From a bacterium (lineage in GTDB: Bacteria; SZUA-79; Acidulodesulfobacterales; Acidulodesulfobacteraceae), in NCBI GenBank assembly GCA_021795355.1, contig JAJYPL010000005.1:1-55627 (forward strand): a stretch of 55,627 nt of DNA. Reading direction: 5' to 3'. The notes below the pieces were generated by a model that was given only the letters and a program-made list of their open reading frames with translations, did not search any database and was not told where the DNA came from. Positions within the stretch are counted from its first letter, which is position 1. Every line of letters starts with the position of its first letter. Both the position numbers and the translations under genes were made by a program. Below, piece after piece: positions 24,162 through 32,650 of this stretch.

Positions 24162-24941
24162 CTAATTTTTCCTGTTTTTAAGCATTAAATCGTAAAGATA
24201 AACCTCTAAAGGCGTATTATATTCGCCGCTTAAACGGTCTTCTTTTTTTTCTTCGGCATATACAGCCGCTTCTTTTTCTATATTTTCGAGGTTTTCGTTT
24301 TTTATTAATCTGCCGTTTACTAAAACGGCTATCCTGTCGCACAGCTCTTTGCTGTCGGCAAGCACGTGCGACGAAAAAAATATAGTTTTCTTCCTTTCTT
24401 TAAGTTTAAATATTATATCTTTAAACTCCTTGCGCCCTATAGGGTCAAGTCCGGACAGAGGTTCGTCGAATATTAAAATTTCCGGATCTCCTATAATAGA
24501 AACCGCCAATGCCAGCCTCTGCGTCATTCCCTTAGAATATTTATGAGCCTGAGTATTTTTTGCATAAAAAATGCCTGCTAATTTTAAAGCATCATAAATT
24601 TCGTTTTTATTTATTTTTTTATTTAAAAGTTTTGCATAGTAATTAATAATTTCTATGCCTTTTAATCCGCGCGGAAAACTCGGATTTTCGGGCAGATATC
24701 CTAATTTTAGCCTTGCCCTGTAATCGAACGAGTCGTATCCGTTAATTTTAATGCTTCCTTTCGACGCTTTAATTAGCCCTACTATCATCTTAATAGTAGT
24801 AGATTTGCCTGCTCCGTTAGGACCGAAAAAACCGGTAACTTTTCCTCCGTCTATGTCTAAAGAAAGGTCTTCTACCGCATTTTTCCGCGTCCCGAAAAAA
24901 CCAACCCTGAAATATTTTGTAACATTTTTTATTTCAATCAT
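24162..24941 (-). CDS. ABC transporter ATP-binding protein
   Basis: The product (259 residues) has Walker A GPNGAGKST (about 39-47), the signature YSKGMTQRL, Walker B ILIFDEPLSGLDP and the H-loop SSHVL. It follows the export-type pattern (TKYFRVGFFG, KSTTIKMIVGL, LGYLPENP) seen in ABC-2 systems. It powers the adjacent permease. It sits three bases after the TPR gene, so the two are probably translated together. Cytoplasmic face of the inner membrane. Confidence 0.95.
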   Translation of the reverse strand: MIEIKNVTKYFRVGFFGTRKNAVEDLSLDIDGGKVTGFFGPNGAGKSTTIKMIVGLIKASKGSIKINGYDSFDYRARLKLGYLPENPSFPRGLKGIEIINYYAKLLNKKINKNEIYDALKLAGIFYAKNTQAHKYSKGMTQRLALAVSIIGDPEILIFDEPLSGLDPIGRKEFKDIIFKLKERKKTIFFSSHVLADSKELCDRIAVLVNGRLIKNENLENIEKEAAVYAEEKKEDRLSGEYNTPLEVYLYDLMLKNRKN

Positions 24942-24944
24942 AAT

Positions 24945-25700
24945 TCACCTTCTTTTTTGAGGCATAAACAGTTTTAAAGAATATGGGATTTTATAGTTTT
25001 TATGCTCATTTTTAAGCGTTATCTCTTTTTTAACCGCATCTATCCTATACTTTATTACCTGCTTAATATAGGGATTTTTATTATTTTTATACATATCTTC
25101 AAGAAAACTTAAAGTTTTTTTAAGGCTTCCGGATTTATTAAGGAGCTTGATGTATAAAAATTCTAAATATTTCGGGCTGCCGTTCATATCAACGGCATAT
25201 TTTAGATAATATGCGGCTTTTTTATAATTCCCTATATTGTAAAAATAGTTAAAAGCTATAAGAAACGGTATATTCCAATTTCCCTTTAAATGATTCATGC
25301 CGAGCTTTAAAAGTTTTATGGCTCTTTTAGGTTTGCCCGCCAAACCGAGAAGCGTACCGCCCGCCTGATAAGCGTAATTGAAATTCGGGTTTAAAGAAAC
25401 CGTTATGAACGAAATTTTATACATATAAGGGTAATGCGCCTTCGCCAGACTGAAAGACGAAGCCTCCTGAACGAAAAGCGTCCAGAAGTAATCAGAAGCC
25501 AGCGTATTAAAATTAAAATCTATAAATTTTAAAAATTCAGGTTTCACTGACGAATATCTTAAGAACGAAACTAATTTCAATTTTAAACGGCTTTTGGAAA
25601 AAACCACTATATTAAAAGAAAATAGAATAGAATAGGCTAAAAATAGCATTATTAAAAAAATTGCTGCAACTTTTAAAAATTTATTGATACCTATGCTCAT
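24945..25700 (-). CDS. Membrane-anchored TPR-like protein
   Basis: The 251-residue product has one N-terminal membrane helix (about 7-31). Helical hairpins that look like tetratricopeptide repeats follow from about 70 to 220: AYQAGGTLLGLAGKPKRAIKLL, FNYFYNIGNYKKAAYYLKYA and similar units. The body is probably periplasmic and could be a docking partner for the ABC system. It lies between the glycosyltransferase and the ABC ATPase with tiny gaps. No specific family is assigned. Confidence 0.75.
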   Translation of the reverse strand: MSIGINKFLKVAAIFLIMLFLAYSILFSFNIVVFSKSRLKLKLVSFLRYSSVKPEFLKFIDFNFNTLASDYFWTLFVQEASSFSLAKAHYPYMYKISFITVSLNPNFNYAYQAGGTLLGLAGKPKRAIKLLKLGMNHLKGNWNIPFLIAFNYFYNIGNYKKAAYYLKYAVDMNGSPKYLEFLYIKLLNKSGSLKKTLSFLEDMYKNNKNPYIKQVIKYRIDAVKKEITLKNEHKNYKIPYSLKLFMPQKRR

Positions 25701-25718
25701 TTTTAGATATTTTATATA

Positions 25719-26888
25719 TTACTTATTTATTTTATTTACTTCGTTAAGCATCTCAAGATAAAATTCGGCGGTTTGGGACGTTACCGCTTTGGCGTCGAAT
25801 TTTTTTACGACTTCATTATAGCAGTTAATAGCAAAATTTTCAATTAAATCATATTTATCTATTAAATACATTATTTTTTCGGCAAGCTCTATAAAATCGC
25901 CGTTTTTAAACAACATCCCCGTTTCGTTATTTTTAATTATCTCCGGAATTCCGCCTACGTCGGAAGCTATTACTGCTTTTTTTAAAGCGCAGGATTCTAT
26001 TATAATGCTTCCCATTCCTTCAAGTCCCGACGGAACTGCAATCAAATCCGACGCATATATAAACTTTTCGATATTTTCTTTAAAACCGCTTACGGCGAAA
26101 TAGTCTTTAAGTCCTTTTGTTTTAATTAAATCGACGATATAATCGTGCAATTCTCCTTCGCCTATTATAACAAATTTTAAATCCTGCCTTTTTTTTATTA
26201 TTAATTCTGCCGCCTTTATAAATACTTCATGGCCTTTTTCGCCGGATAATCTTCCTATAAGGGAAATCATTTTTTCGTCTGGTTTAATGCCGAATTCTTT
26301 TCTTATTTCGGTTTTTTCGGATTCATAGAAAGAAGACGTTTTATCTTCATCGGCGTAGATCCTTGGGCTGTAAATAGTCTTGATTAAACTTTCGTCTATT
26401 CCTATGTCGTTAATCAATCTTTTTTTAATAAAATCCGATATAACGATAAATCTGTCGGTTAAAAATCTGTATATTAGAAATCCTTTTAAAAAATCCACTT
26501 TGTATGCAACATGCCGCGTTAAAACTTTTATTATCTTTTTTTTAAAAATAGAAACTGCTGCAATACCGCCTAAAAATTGGTCTAATGACGAATGAAAATT
26601 TATAAGGTCGATATCGTACCGCTTCAAAAAGCGCCTTATTTTCAATAAAGCAAAAATATCCATAAAATTCGTCATTCTTACGGAAAAATTACAAATGCCG
26701 CATTTATCCAATTCATCTCTTAACCTTTCGTTGTTATTATGGATAACGAATATATTGAATTCTTCGCTGCGGTACAGTTTCATAAATTTAAGCAAAATTA
26801 CTATGTCATTTTGCGCTCCGCCGAAATTTTTAAAAGCGTCTATATGAAGTATGTTAAATTTGCCTTTTTTATTTTTTTTGTTATTCAT
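25719..26888 (-). CDS. Glycosyltransferase family 4
   Basis: The product (389 residues) is a GT-B fold retaining glycosyltransferase. The donor-site motif E-x7-E appears as EGMGSIIIE, followed by KKAVIASDVGGIPEIIKNNETG. An N-terminal Rossmann part (NILHIDAFKNFGGAQNDIV) and ISLIGRLSGEKGHEVFI complete the pattern. It transfers a sugar from a nucleotide donor to a lipid or glycan. It heads the operon with the TPR and ABC genes, pointing to envelope glycan building or export. The sugar is unknown. Confidence 0.9.
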   Translation of the reverse strand: MNNKKNKKGKFNILHIDAFKNFGGAQNDIVILLKFMKLYRSEEFNIFVIHNNNERLRDELDKCGICNFSVRMTNFMDIFALLKIRRFLKRYDIDLINFHSSLDQFLGGIAAVSIFKKKIIKVLTRHVAYKVDFLKGFLIYRFLTDRFIVISDFIKKRLINDIGIDESLIKTIYSPRIYADEDKTSSFYESEKTEIRKEFGIKPDEKMISLIGRLSGEKGHEVFIKAAELIIKKRQDLKFVIIGEGELHDYIVDLIKTKGLKDYFAVSGFKENIEKFIYASDLIAVPSGLEGMGSIIIESCALKKAVIASDVGGIPEIIKNNETGMLFKNGDFIELAEKIMYLIDKYDLIENFAINCYNEVVKKFDAKAVTSQTAEFYLEMLNEVNKINK

Positions 26889-26958
26889 AATATTGTATGT
26901 TATTATAATGCTATATTATATATATTATATTCATTTAAAACAATTTTACTTTTAATTT

Positions 26959-27594
26959 ATGCAGAATATTATTTTAATTTTTTTCAAGGACATATTTCTC
27001 GCTTTAATTCCTATATTCGTCGCAATAGACGTTTTCGGAATTCTTCCGATTTATTTAGATTTTGTTAAAGACACCGATACCGATGAAGAAAAAAATATCA
27101 GGAAAAATTCGTTGATAACCGCTTTCAGCGTTGGCATAGGTTTTCTTCTGCTTGGCAAATCTCTTTTTGCCGTTATGGGTATTTCGATATACGATTTTGA
27201 AATGGCAGGGGGCATACTTTTATTTATAATATCCATAAATAATCTTCTTGCGGAAAAACGCAAAATCTATTCGTCGGCAGACAAAGCGGATTTGGGAGTA
27301 GTACCGATAGGCGTGCCTTTAATAGTAGGTCCGGGGGTTTTAACTACGCTGCTGATAATTACCGGAATATACGGATATATAATAGTCACTATTGCGTTTA
27401 TCGTAAATCTTTTAATTGTTTACATAGTTTTAAAAAATACAAGGCTTTTTTTAAGATATCTCGGAAAAAACGGTTCAAACGCCGCAGGGAAACTTGCAGC
27501 GCTGCTGCTTGCCGCATATGCAGTAATGATGATAAGGGTAGGAGTAATAAACACGATAATTACTTACATGAAGAGCCTGCATTCCCATTCGTAA
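26959..27594 (+). CDS. MarC family membrane protein
   Basis: This 211-residue protein has about six membrane helices and the MarC/UPF0056 segments PIFVAIDVFGILPIYLD, GGILLFIISINNLLA and GVPLIVGPGVLTTLLI. The family is often annotated as an NAAT-type transporter, though its substrate is unproven. It is divergent from the glycosyltransferase operon and convergent with ychF, with a palindromic terminator between them. Alone in its transcript. Confidence 0.88.
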   Translation: MQNIILIFFKDIFLALIPIFVAIDVFGILPIYLDFVKDTDTDEEKNIRKNSLITAFSVGIGFLLLGKSLFAVMGISIYDFEMAGGILLFIISINNLLAEKRKIYSSADKADLGVVPIGVPLIVGPGVLTTLLIITGIYGYIIVTIAFIVNLLIVYIVLKNTRLFLRYLGKNGSNAAGKLAALLLAAYAVMMIRVGVINTIITYMKSLHSHS

Positions 27595-27621
27595 AAGGCA
27601 CTGCCGCAAATTACAAGTTGT

Positions 27622-27652
27622 TATAGGGACAGAATTTAATTCTGTCCCTATA
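27622..27652. terminator. Bidirectional palindromic terminator between marC-like gene and ychF
   Basis: A perfect palindrome with arm TATAGGGACAGAATT is centred at 27637. It lies between two convergent genes and its right side runs into a T-rich stretch. It is another member of the GGGACAGAATT repeat family. Confidence 0.75.
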
Positions 27653-27658
27653 TTTATT

Positions 27659-28759
27659 TTATACGTTAAACCTGAAATGCATTATATCGCCGTCTTTAAC
27701 GACGTAATCTTTTCCTTCAAGCCTTAAAAGTCCCATTTTTGCGGCATTTGCTTCAGAACCTGCTTTTATAAAATCTTCGTAAGAAATAACTTCGGCTCTT
27801 ATAAAACCTTTTTCAAAATCTGTATGAATAGTTCCGGCAGCCTGCGGCGCTTTCCATCCGTTTTTTATTTCCCACGCCCTTACTTCCTGCTTGCCTGCAG
27901 TGAAAAACGATATTAAACCCAGAAGGTTAAAACTGACGGAAGCGACGGTATCTAAGGCGGAAGATTCTATGCCGTAATCTTTAAGAAAAACTTGCCTGTC
28001 TTCTTCGTTCAAAGAAGCAAGTTCTTCTTCTAATTTTGCGCATAATCTTATAACCGGTATATTTTTGGGATTTGCTATATTAATAATATCTTCTATATCT
28101 TTATTTAAAAAATCATTGGCAAGCATATCCTCATCAACGTTAAGAATATATAAAGACGGTTTTGCGGATATTATTCCGAGTGATTTAAGCAAAATTTTCC
28201 CGTCGTCTTCTAATGCAGAGATATCGATATAGCCGGTTTCGGAAAGGTTATCATTAATCTTTTTTAAAAACTCAAGATTAGATGCCGCCGTTTTGTCTCC
28301 GCTTCTTGCTATTTTTTCAAGCTTTTGTATATGTTTGGAAAGAATTTCTATATCGCTGAGCGCAAGCTCCGTATTTATAATATCTAGGTCTCTTGCCGGA
28401 TTTACTCCCCCCTCGACATGGACTACGGTGCTTTCTTTAAAAACTCTTATTACCTGAATAATTAAATCGACGTTTCTTATGTGGGATAAAAATTTATTCC
28501 CAAGACCTTCGCCGGACGAAGCTCCTTTTACTAATCCAGCAATATCGACAAATTCGACGTATGTAGGTGTAAATTTTTCAGGATTAAATATATCGCGCAG
28601 TTTTTCTAATCTGAGGTCTTTTACCGGTTTTATCCCTACGTTAGGCTCTATTGTGCAAAACGGATAGTTGCTAGCTTCCGCGCCTCCGGCGGTAATAGCG
28701 TTAAATATAGTCGATTTACCGACATTTGGAAGCCCGACTATACCGCATTTAAGTCCCAT
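27659..28759 (-). CDS. ychF: Ribosome-binding ATPase YchF
   Basis: The product (366 residues) is the universal Obg-family ATPase. P-loop GLPNVGKST (about 8-16), switch II DIAGLVKGASSGEGLG, and an N-V-D-E base motif (YILNVDED) in place of N-K-x-D, which is why it prefers ATP. A TGS domain ends the protein (HTDFEKGFIRAEVISYEDF). It binds ribosomes and is linked to stress responses. It lies downstream of pth in the housekeeping string. Confidence 0.96.
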   Translation of the reverse strand: MGLKCGIVGLPNVGKSTIFNAITAGGAEASNYPFCTIEPNVGIKPVKDLRLEKLRDIFNPEKFTPTYVEFVDIAGLVKGASSGEGLGNKFLSHIRNVDLIIQVIRVFKESTVVHVEGGVNPARDLDIINTELALSDIEILSKHIQKLEKIARSGDKTAASNLEFLKKINDNLSETGYIDISALEDDGKILLKSLGIISAKPSLYILNVDEDMLANDFLNKDIEDIINIANPKNIPVIRLCAKLEEELASLNEEDRQVFLKDYGIESSALDTVASVSFNLLGLISFFTAGKQEVRAWEIKNGWKAPQAAGTIHTDFEKGFIRAEVISYEDFIKAGSEANAAKMGLLRLEGKDYVVKDGDIMHFRFNV

Positions 28760-28838
28760 TAGATTATATACCTTATATTATATAACTTAGTTATTTTTGT
28801 TAATAGCGAATATTAAATGTTTAAATTTAAAACCACCC

Positions 28839-28883
28839 CGGCAGGCAAGCCTGCCGCCCCTCCTTTTTTAAAAGGAGGGGGGC
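28839..28883. repeat. Two adjacent REP-like palindromes
   Basis: CGGCAGGC-AA-GCCTGCCG (28839-28856) is followed at once by CCCCTCC/GGAGGGG with an AT-rich middle (28857-28880). Both are GC-rich, unlike the surroundings, and lie between ychF and pth. They look like dispersed palindromic units and may also slow or end transcription. Confidence 0.65.
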
Positions 28884-28905
28884 TTTTACTTCTTTTACTT
28901 AAAGT

Positions 28906-29511
28906 TTATTTACGATTGTAAAGATTCATTGTTTTAACAAGACCGTCCGTTACTAATGACATCAGGATTTCGTTTATATCTCTAAGAATTTCAGGCAATA
29001 TTTTCTGCTCTTCCTTGGAAAAATTAGCCAGAACATAATCCGCCCCGCTGCCGAATTTAAATCTTTCTGGCGAATTAATGCCCAGTTTCAGCCGGACGAA
29101 ATTTTTGCTTTGCAGGGAATTTATAACCGAATTAACGCCGTTATGCGACCCGCCGCTGCCGCCGAGCTTTATTTTGTAAGTTCCGAAAGCCAGATCTAAA
29201 TCGTCGTGAATCAATATTATATTTAAATCCTGAGTATCGGAATTTTCCGGCAATTTAAAAACGCCGTTTTTGTTTAAAACTTCTTTTACGGCTTTTCCGC
29301 TTAAATTCATAAAAGTAAGCGGTTTTATCAAAAAAACTTTTTTCTCGGAAATAATTTTATCTGAAATTAAATAGTTTTTTTTATTAATAAAACCGGGGAA
29401 ATTATTTTCTTCAGAAAAAAAATCTACCGCCGTAAAACCAAAATTGTGCCTTGAAAATTGATACTCGCGACCAGGATTTCCAAGTCCAAAAATAAATATA
29501 TTTCCCGGCAT
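28906..29511 (-). CDS. pth: Peptidyl-tRNA hydrolase
   Basis: The product (201 residues) frees tRNA from prematurely released peptidyl-tRNA. Catalytic features: Asn12 (GLGNPG), His22 (SRHNFGF), the FMNLSG loop and Asp in HDDLDL. GGSGGSHNGVNS is also typical. The length is normal. It lies 21 bases after rplY, the same order as in many proteobacteria, so the genes prs-rplY-pth are probably cotranscribed. Cytoplasmic. Confidence 0.95.
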   Translation of the reverse strand: MPGNIFIFGLGNPGREYQFSRHNFGFTAVDFFSEENNFPGFINKKNYLISDKIISEKKVFLIKPLTFMNLSGKAVKEVLNKNGVFKLPENSDTQDLNIILIHDDLDLAFGTYKIKLGGSGGSHNGVNSVINSLQSKNFVRLKLGINSPERFKFGSGADYVLANFSKEEQKILPEILRDINEILMSLVTDGLVKTMNLYNRK

Positions 29512-29532
29512 ATTTTTATTATTATAAAATCT

Positions 29533-30189
29533 TTAAGACTTTTTAGAATCTTGCTGCGCCGACGCCGCAGAAGGAGCCGCCGCCTGCGCCGCAGTTTCGC
29601 CTTCAGCGCCTCCCGCAGAAGCGGAAACTTCTTCAACCGTAGGTTCTGCAACAGTAACTATGGCCGCATCTTTTTCGGTTATGATTTCAATTTTGTCGCC
29701 CAAATTTAAATCTCCGACATGGATAATATCGCCTATGTTTAATCCGGAAACATCTATATTTATCGTGTCTATAATATCTTTCGGATAACCTTTTATGGCT
29801 ATATGTCTCATTAACGGCTCAAGAATACCCCCGAGCTTAACTCCTTCCGGCTTTCCGTTAAAATGAACAACGGCTTCTATTTCTATTTTTTCATCCATAG
29901 ATATTTCATGCAAATCAATATGGATAATGCCGTCTGTTACCGGATCCTTCTGAATTTCTTTTATGACCGCCATCTTACCGTTAACGTCGGCTTCGCTGCT
30001 CAATATATTTATGAACGAAGATATCGAATGTTTTGCAAAAGCTTTAAGAAATTCTTTGTAGTTAATGAGAATGATACGGGATCCTGTTTTTTTTCCATAT
30101 AGTACCGCCGGTATCAAGCCGTTTTTTCTTAATGTTTTAAGATTGTTTTCTTTTTTCCTGTTTTCAATATTTAAATTAATGATGTCCAA
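29533..30189 (-). CDS. rplY: 50S ribosomal protein L25 (Ctc-type)
   Basis: The product (218 residues) is the long, two-domain form of L25, like the CTC general stress protein. The N-terminal 5S-rRNA-binding domain includes LRKNGLIPAVLYG and VIKEIQKDPVTDGIIHIDLHEI. The C-terminal TL5-like domain includes VKLGGILEPLMRHIAIKGYP. A low-complexity Ala/Ser tail (about 190-218) ends the protein. Gene order prs-rplY-pth is conserved. It binds 5S rRNA on the large ribosomal subunit. Confidence 0.95.
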   Translation of the reverse strand: MDIINLNIENRKKENNLKTLRKNGLIPAVLYGKKTGSRIILINYKEFLKAFAKHSISSFINILSSEADVNGKMAVIKEIQKDPVTDGIIHIDLHEISMDEKIEIEAVVHFNGKPEGVKLGGILEPLMRHIAIKGYPKDIIDTINIDVSGLNIGDIIHVGDLNLGDKIEIITEKDAAIVTVAEPTVEEVSASAGGAEGETAAQAAAPSAASAQQDSKKS

Positions 30190-30229
30190 TTAAAATCTCC
30201 TTTTACATTTAGTTAATTTTATTTTTTAT

Positions 30230-31177
30230 TTATATAAACAGCGAACTCACGGAATCTTCTTCGTGAATCCTCTTAACGGCTTCTGCGAGAATATTAGCCG
30301 TACTTAATATTTTAAATTTGCCCGATAAATCGTTTCTATTTTTTTGATCTATAGTATCGGTTATTATAAGTTCTTTTATGGGAGAATTATTTATCTTTTC
30401 TACGGCATTGCCTGATAAAACGCCATGGGTAGCCATCGCAATTATTTCTTTTGCGCCGTTGTCTGCTAAAGCCGAGGCGCCTTGCGCAATAGTGCCTGCC
30501 GTATCTATCATATCGTCGAGCATAATTGCGGTTTTATTTTTTACGTCTCCTATTACGTTCATTATTTCGGCGACGTTTGCCTTTATTCTTCTTTTGTCGA
30601 TTATGGCAAGATTTGCTCCCAAGTGTTTAGCAAAAGATCTTGCCCTTTCGACGGCTCCGGCATCAGGAGAAACTACTACTATATCCGAAGAATCGTAATT
30701 CTTAGTCTTTATATAGTCCAGAAGAACCGGCGCCGCATATAAATGGTCCACGGGGATATTAAAAAATCCCTGTATCTGTCCTGCATGCAGATCCATGGAT
30801 AAAACTCTGTCCGCCCCGGCGGTCGTTATAATATCGGCTACTAATTTTGCAGTAATCGGAACCCTTGAAGCAGTTTTCCTATCCTGCCTTGCATAACCGT
30901 AATATGGAACCACGGCTGTTATCCTATACGCCGAAGCCCTTTTCATTGCGTCGATCATAATCAGCAGTTCCATCAAATTTCGGTCAACCGGATTAGACGT
31001 GGGCTGGACAAGAAAAATATCGCATCCCCTAACGTTTTCGTTGATATTTATAAACGTTTCGCCGTCGCTGAATTTATAAACTTCCGCATCCCCAAGAGAT
31101 ATACCCAGATAACCCGCCATTTTTTCGGCAAGCTCCTTGTTTGAATTTCCTGAAAACAATCTTAATTTATTTGTCAT
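30230..31177 (-). CDS. prs: Ribose-phosphate pyrophosphokinase
   Basis: The product (315 residues) makes PRPP from ribose-5-phosphate and ATP. Motifs seen: [15 protein letters not shown] at the N-terminus, the flexible loop [26 protein letters not shown] and the PRPP-binding loop [12 protein letters not shown]. The full class I length and residues are kept. It feeds nucleotide, histidine and tryptophan synthesis. It is 40 bases upstream of rplY and just downstream of tRNA-Gln. Confidence 0.96.
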   Translation of the reverse strand: MTNKLRLFSGNSNKELAEKMAGYLGISLGDAEVYKFSDGETFININENVRGCDIFLVQPTSNPVDRNLMELLIMIDAMKRASAYRITAVVPYYGYARQDRKTASRVPITAKLVADIITTAGADRVLSMDLHAGQIQGFFNIPVDHLYAAPVLLDYIKTKNYDSSDIVVVSPDAGAVERARSFAKHLGANLAIIDKRRIKANVAEIMNVIGDVKNKTAIMLDDMIDTAGTIAQGASALADNGAKEIIAMATHGVLSGNAVEKINNSPIKELIITDTIDQKNRNDLSGKFKILSTANILAEAVKRIHEEDSVSSLFI

Positions 31178-31208
31178 TTTTTATTTAACTTTTATCTTAT
31201 CTATTTTC

Positions 31209-31234
31209 ATTCTGCCGGCTGGGGCGGGAGGATG
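31209..31234 (-). repeat. Decayed copy of the tRNA-Gln 3' end
   Basis: These 26 bases repeat the tRNA-Gln 3' end and its following bases (31300-31325) with one mismatch. The copy lies about 90 bases downstream of the tRNA and lacks the rest of the tRNA. It resembles an old attachment site. Confidence 0.7.
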
Positions 31235-31307
31235 ACTCCCTTCGGTCGTGATCGCCTAACCAACCATATAATCTATATTACTTTTATCTATTCTATAATC
31301 ATTCTGC

Positions 31308-31382
31308 TGGCTGGGGCGGGAGGATTCGAACCTCCGAATGCAGGAATCAAAATCCTGTGACTTGCCGCTTGTCGACACCCCA
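31308..31382 (-). tRNA. tRNA-Gln (anticodon UUG)
   Basis: On the minus strand: acceptor TGGGGTG pairs with CGCCCCA (one G-U), the anticodon loop TTTTGAT gives UUG, the T-arm has GAGGTTCGAATCCTC and a CCA end is encoded. It lies between spoVG and prs. Confidence 0.95.
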
Positions 31383-31454
31383 AATTAAAATATAAAAATA
31401 TTCATAACTTATAACTTTTTCATAACTTATAAGTTATGAACCGAAAATTACGAA

Positions 31455-31718
31455 CTATTCCTGATTGCTCACTGCGGTTTCATACGACGCAAGCACTGCC
31501 GTCTCTATCATATCTCTTGTTTCGTTGTTAAGAGGATGCGCCGTGTCTTTGAATGTGCCGTCTTTTCTTTTTTTGCTTGGCATAGCGACAAATAAACCGT
31601 CCTTTCCGTTAATAATTTTAAGATCTCTTACCACGAAACAATTATCGAACGTAATCGTAACATAGGCTTTTAATTTTTCTTCATTAACAGGAAAAACATT
31701 AACTTCTGTAACTTGCAT
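31455..31718 (-). CDS. spoVG: Septation protein SpoVG
   Basis: The 87-residue product matches SpoVG along its length: MQVTEVNVFP, AYVTITFDNCFVVRDLKII, LFVAMPSKKRKDGTFKDTAHPLN. In other bacteria SpoVG binds nucleic acid and affects cell division and gene expression; it is not limited to spore formers. The tail is short and acidic, as in non-sporulating species. A ribosome site (GGAGGG) precedes it. It lies between ispE and tRNA-Gln. Confidence 0.95.
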   Translation of the reverse strand: MQVTEVNVFPVNEEKLKAYVTITFDNCFVVRDLKIINGKDGLFVAMPSKKRKDGTFKDTAHPLNNETRDMIETAVLASYETAVSNQE

Positions 31719-31756
31719 AAAAATCCCTCCAAAAATGAAATCGGTTGAGTAATAGT

Positions 31757-32650
31757 TTATAAAGTTTCCGTCAAAAAAATCATGCGCACTCTGTTATAGA
31801 AATTAAACGATTTTATTTTACTTATGTAATCTTTAGCGCTATGCTCCGAAGTAAACGCCCCAAAAACCGCAGAGCCGCTGCCGGACAAAAGAGAAAATTC
31901 CGCTCCGTTTAAAATCATAGATTCTTTAATTTCTTCGATAACCTTATAATTTACGAATATAACGTTTTCGAAATCGTTTTTTAATTTTAAATCTTTAAAG
32001 CCTAAGTATTGAATATTATAATAATTTGACTTATTTGTCAACAAAAAATCGTCGTAATCGTCATATGCTTTTTTTGTGCTTATCCCAAAATCAGGAATAA
32101 CTAAAACTATATAATATTTAGCAAGGACGTCCGTTTCAATTTCTTCTACTTTTTCGCCGAATCCGGATACTACGGCATCTTTCCCGGTCAAAAAAAAAGG
32201 GACGTCCGATCCGATTTTCAAGGCTATTTCCGTCAATTCGGATTTAGCGAAAGGATTGCCGTAAATTTCGTTTAATTTTAATAAAAGTCCGGCTCCGTCG
32301 CTTGAACCGCCGCCTAAGCCGGCGTTAAAAGGAATATTTTTTTTTATTAATATGTCTACGCCTTTATTTTTTATATTTAAGGTATTAAAAAAAAGCTTTG
32401 CAGTTTTTATCGTTATGTTATCTTCATTGGAGAGCGATTGAAGTTCTAGTTCCGATATTTTGTTTTTTAAATTTGCACCTGCAACTGTTATAATTTTATA
32501 CGATCCATCGGTTAAATTAAACGTTATCTCATCTTTAACGTTAATTTTTCTCATAAGAGAAATAATTTGATGCAGTCCGCATGATTCTTTTTTACCGATA
32601 TTTAAAGAAAAGTTAACCTTGGCGGGAGCGTAATAAACTATATCTTGCAT
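31757..32650 (-). CDS. ispE: 4-diphosphocytidyl-2-C-methyl-D-erythritol kinase
   Basis: This 297-residue GHMP kinase acts in the MEP isoprenoid pathway. The N-terminus has YYAPAKVNFSLNIGKK and the ATP loop is PFNAGLGGGSSDGAGLLL. The C-terminal glycine loop SLLSGSGSAVFGAF is complete. It starts 13 bases inside the 3' end of nuoN, so it is translated from the nuo transcript or coupled to it. The spacing to spoVG is short. Cytoplasmic. Confidence 0.95.
   Translation of the reverse strand: MQDIVYYAPAKVNFSLNIGKKESCGLHQIISLMRKINVKDEITFNLTDGSYKIITVAGANLKNKISELELQSLSNEDNITIKTAKLFFNTLNIKNKGVDILIKKNIPFNAGLGGGSSDGAGLLLKLNEIYGNPFAKSELTEIALKIGSDVPFFLTGKDAVVSGFGEKVEEIETDVLAKYYIVLVIPDFGISTKKAYDDYDDFLLTNKSNYYNIQYLGFKDLKLKNDFENVIFVNYKVIEEIKESMILNGAEFSLLSGSGSAVFGAFTSEHSAKDYISKIKSFNFYNRVRMIFLTETL

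Noticed and set aside
29458-29709. Arginine-rich plus-strand frame
   Set aside because: It is the complement of the Ala/Ser-rich tail of rplY; a shadow frame.
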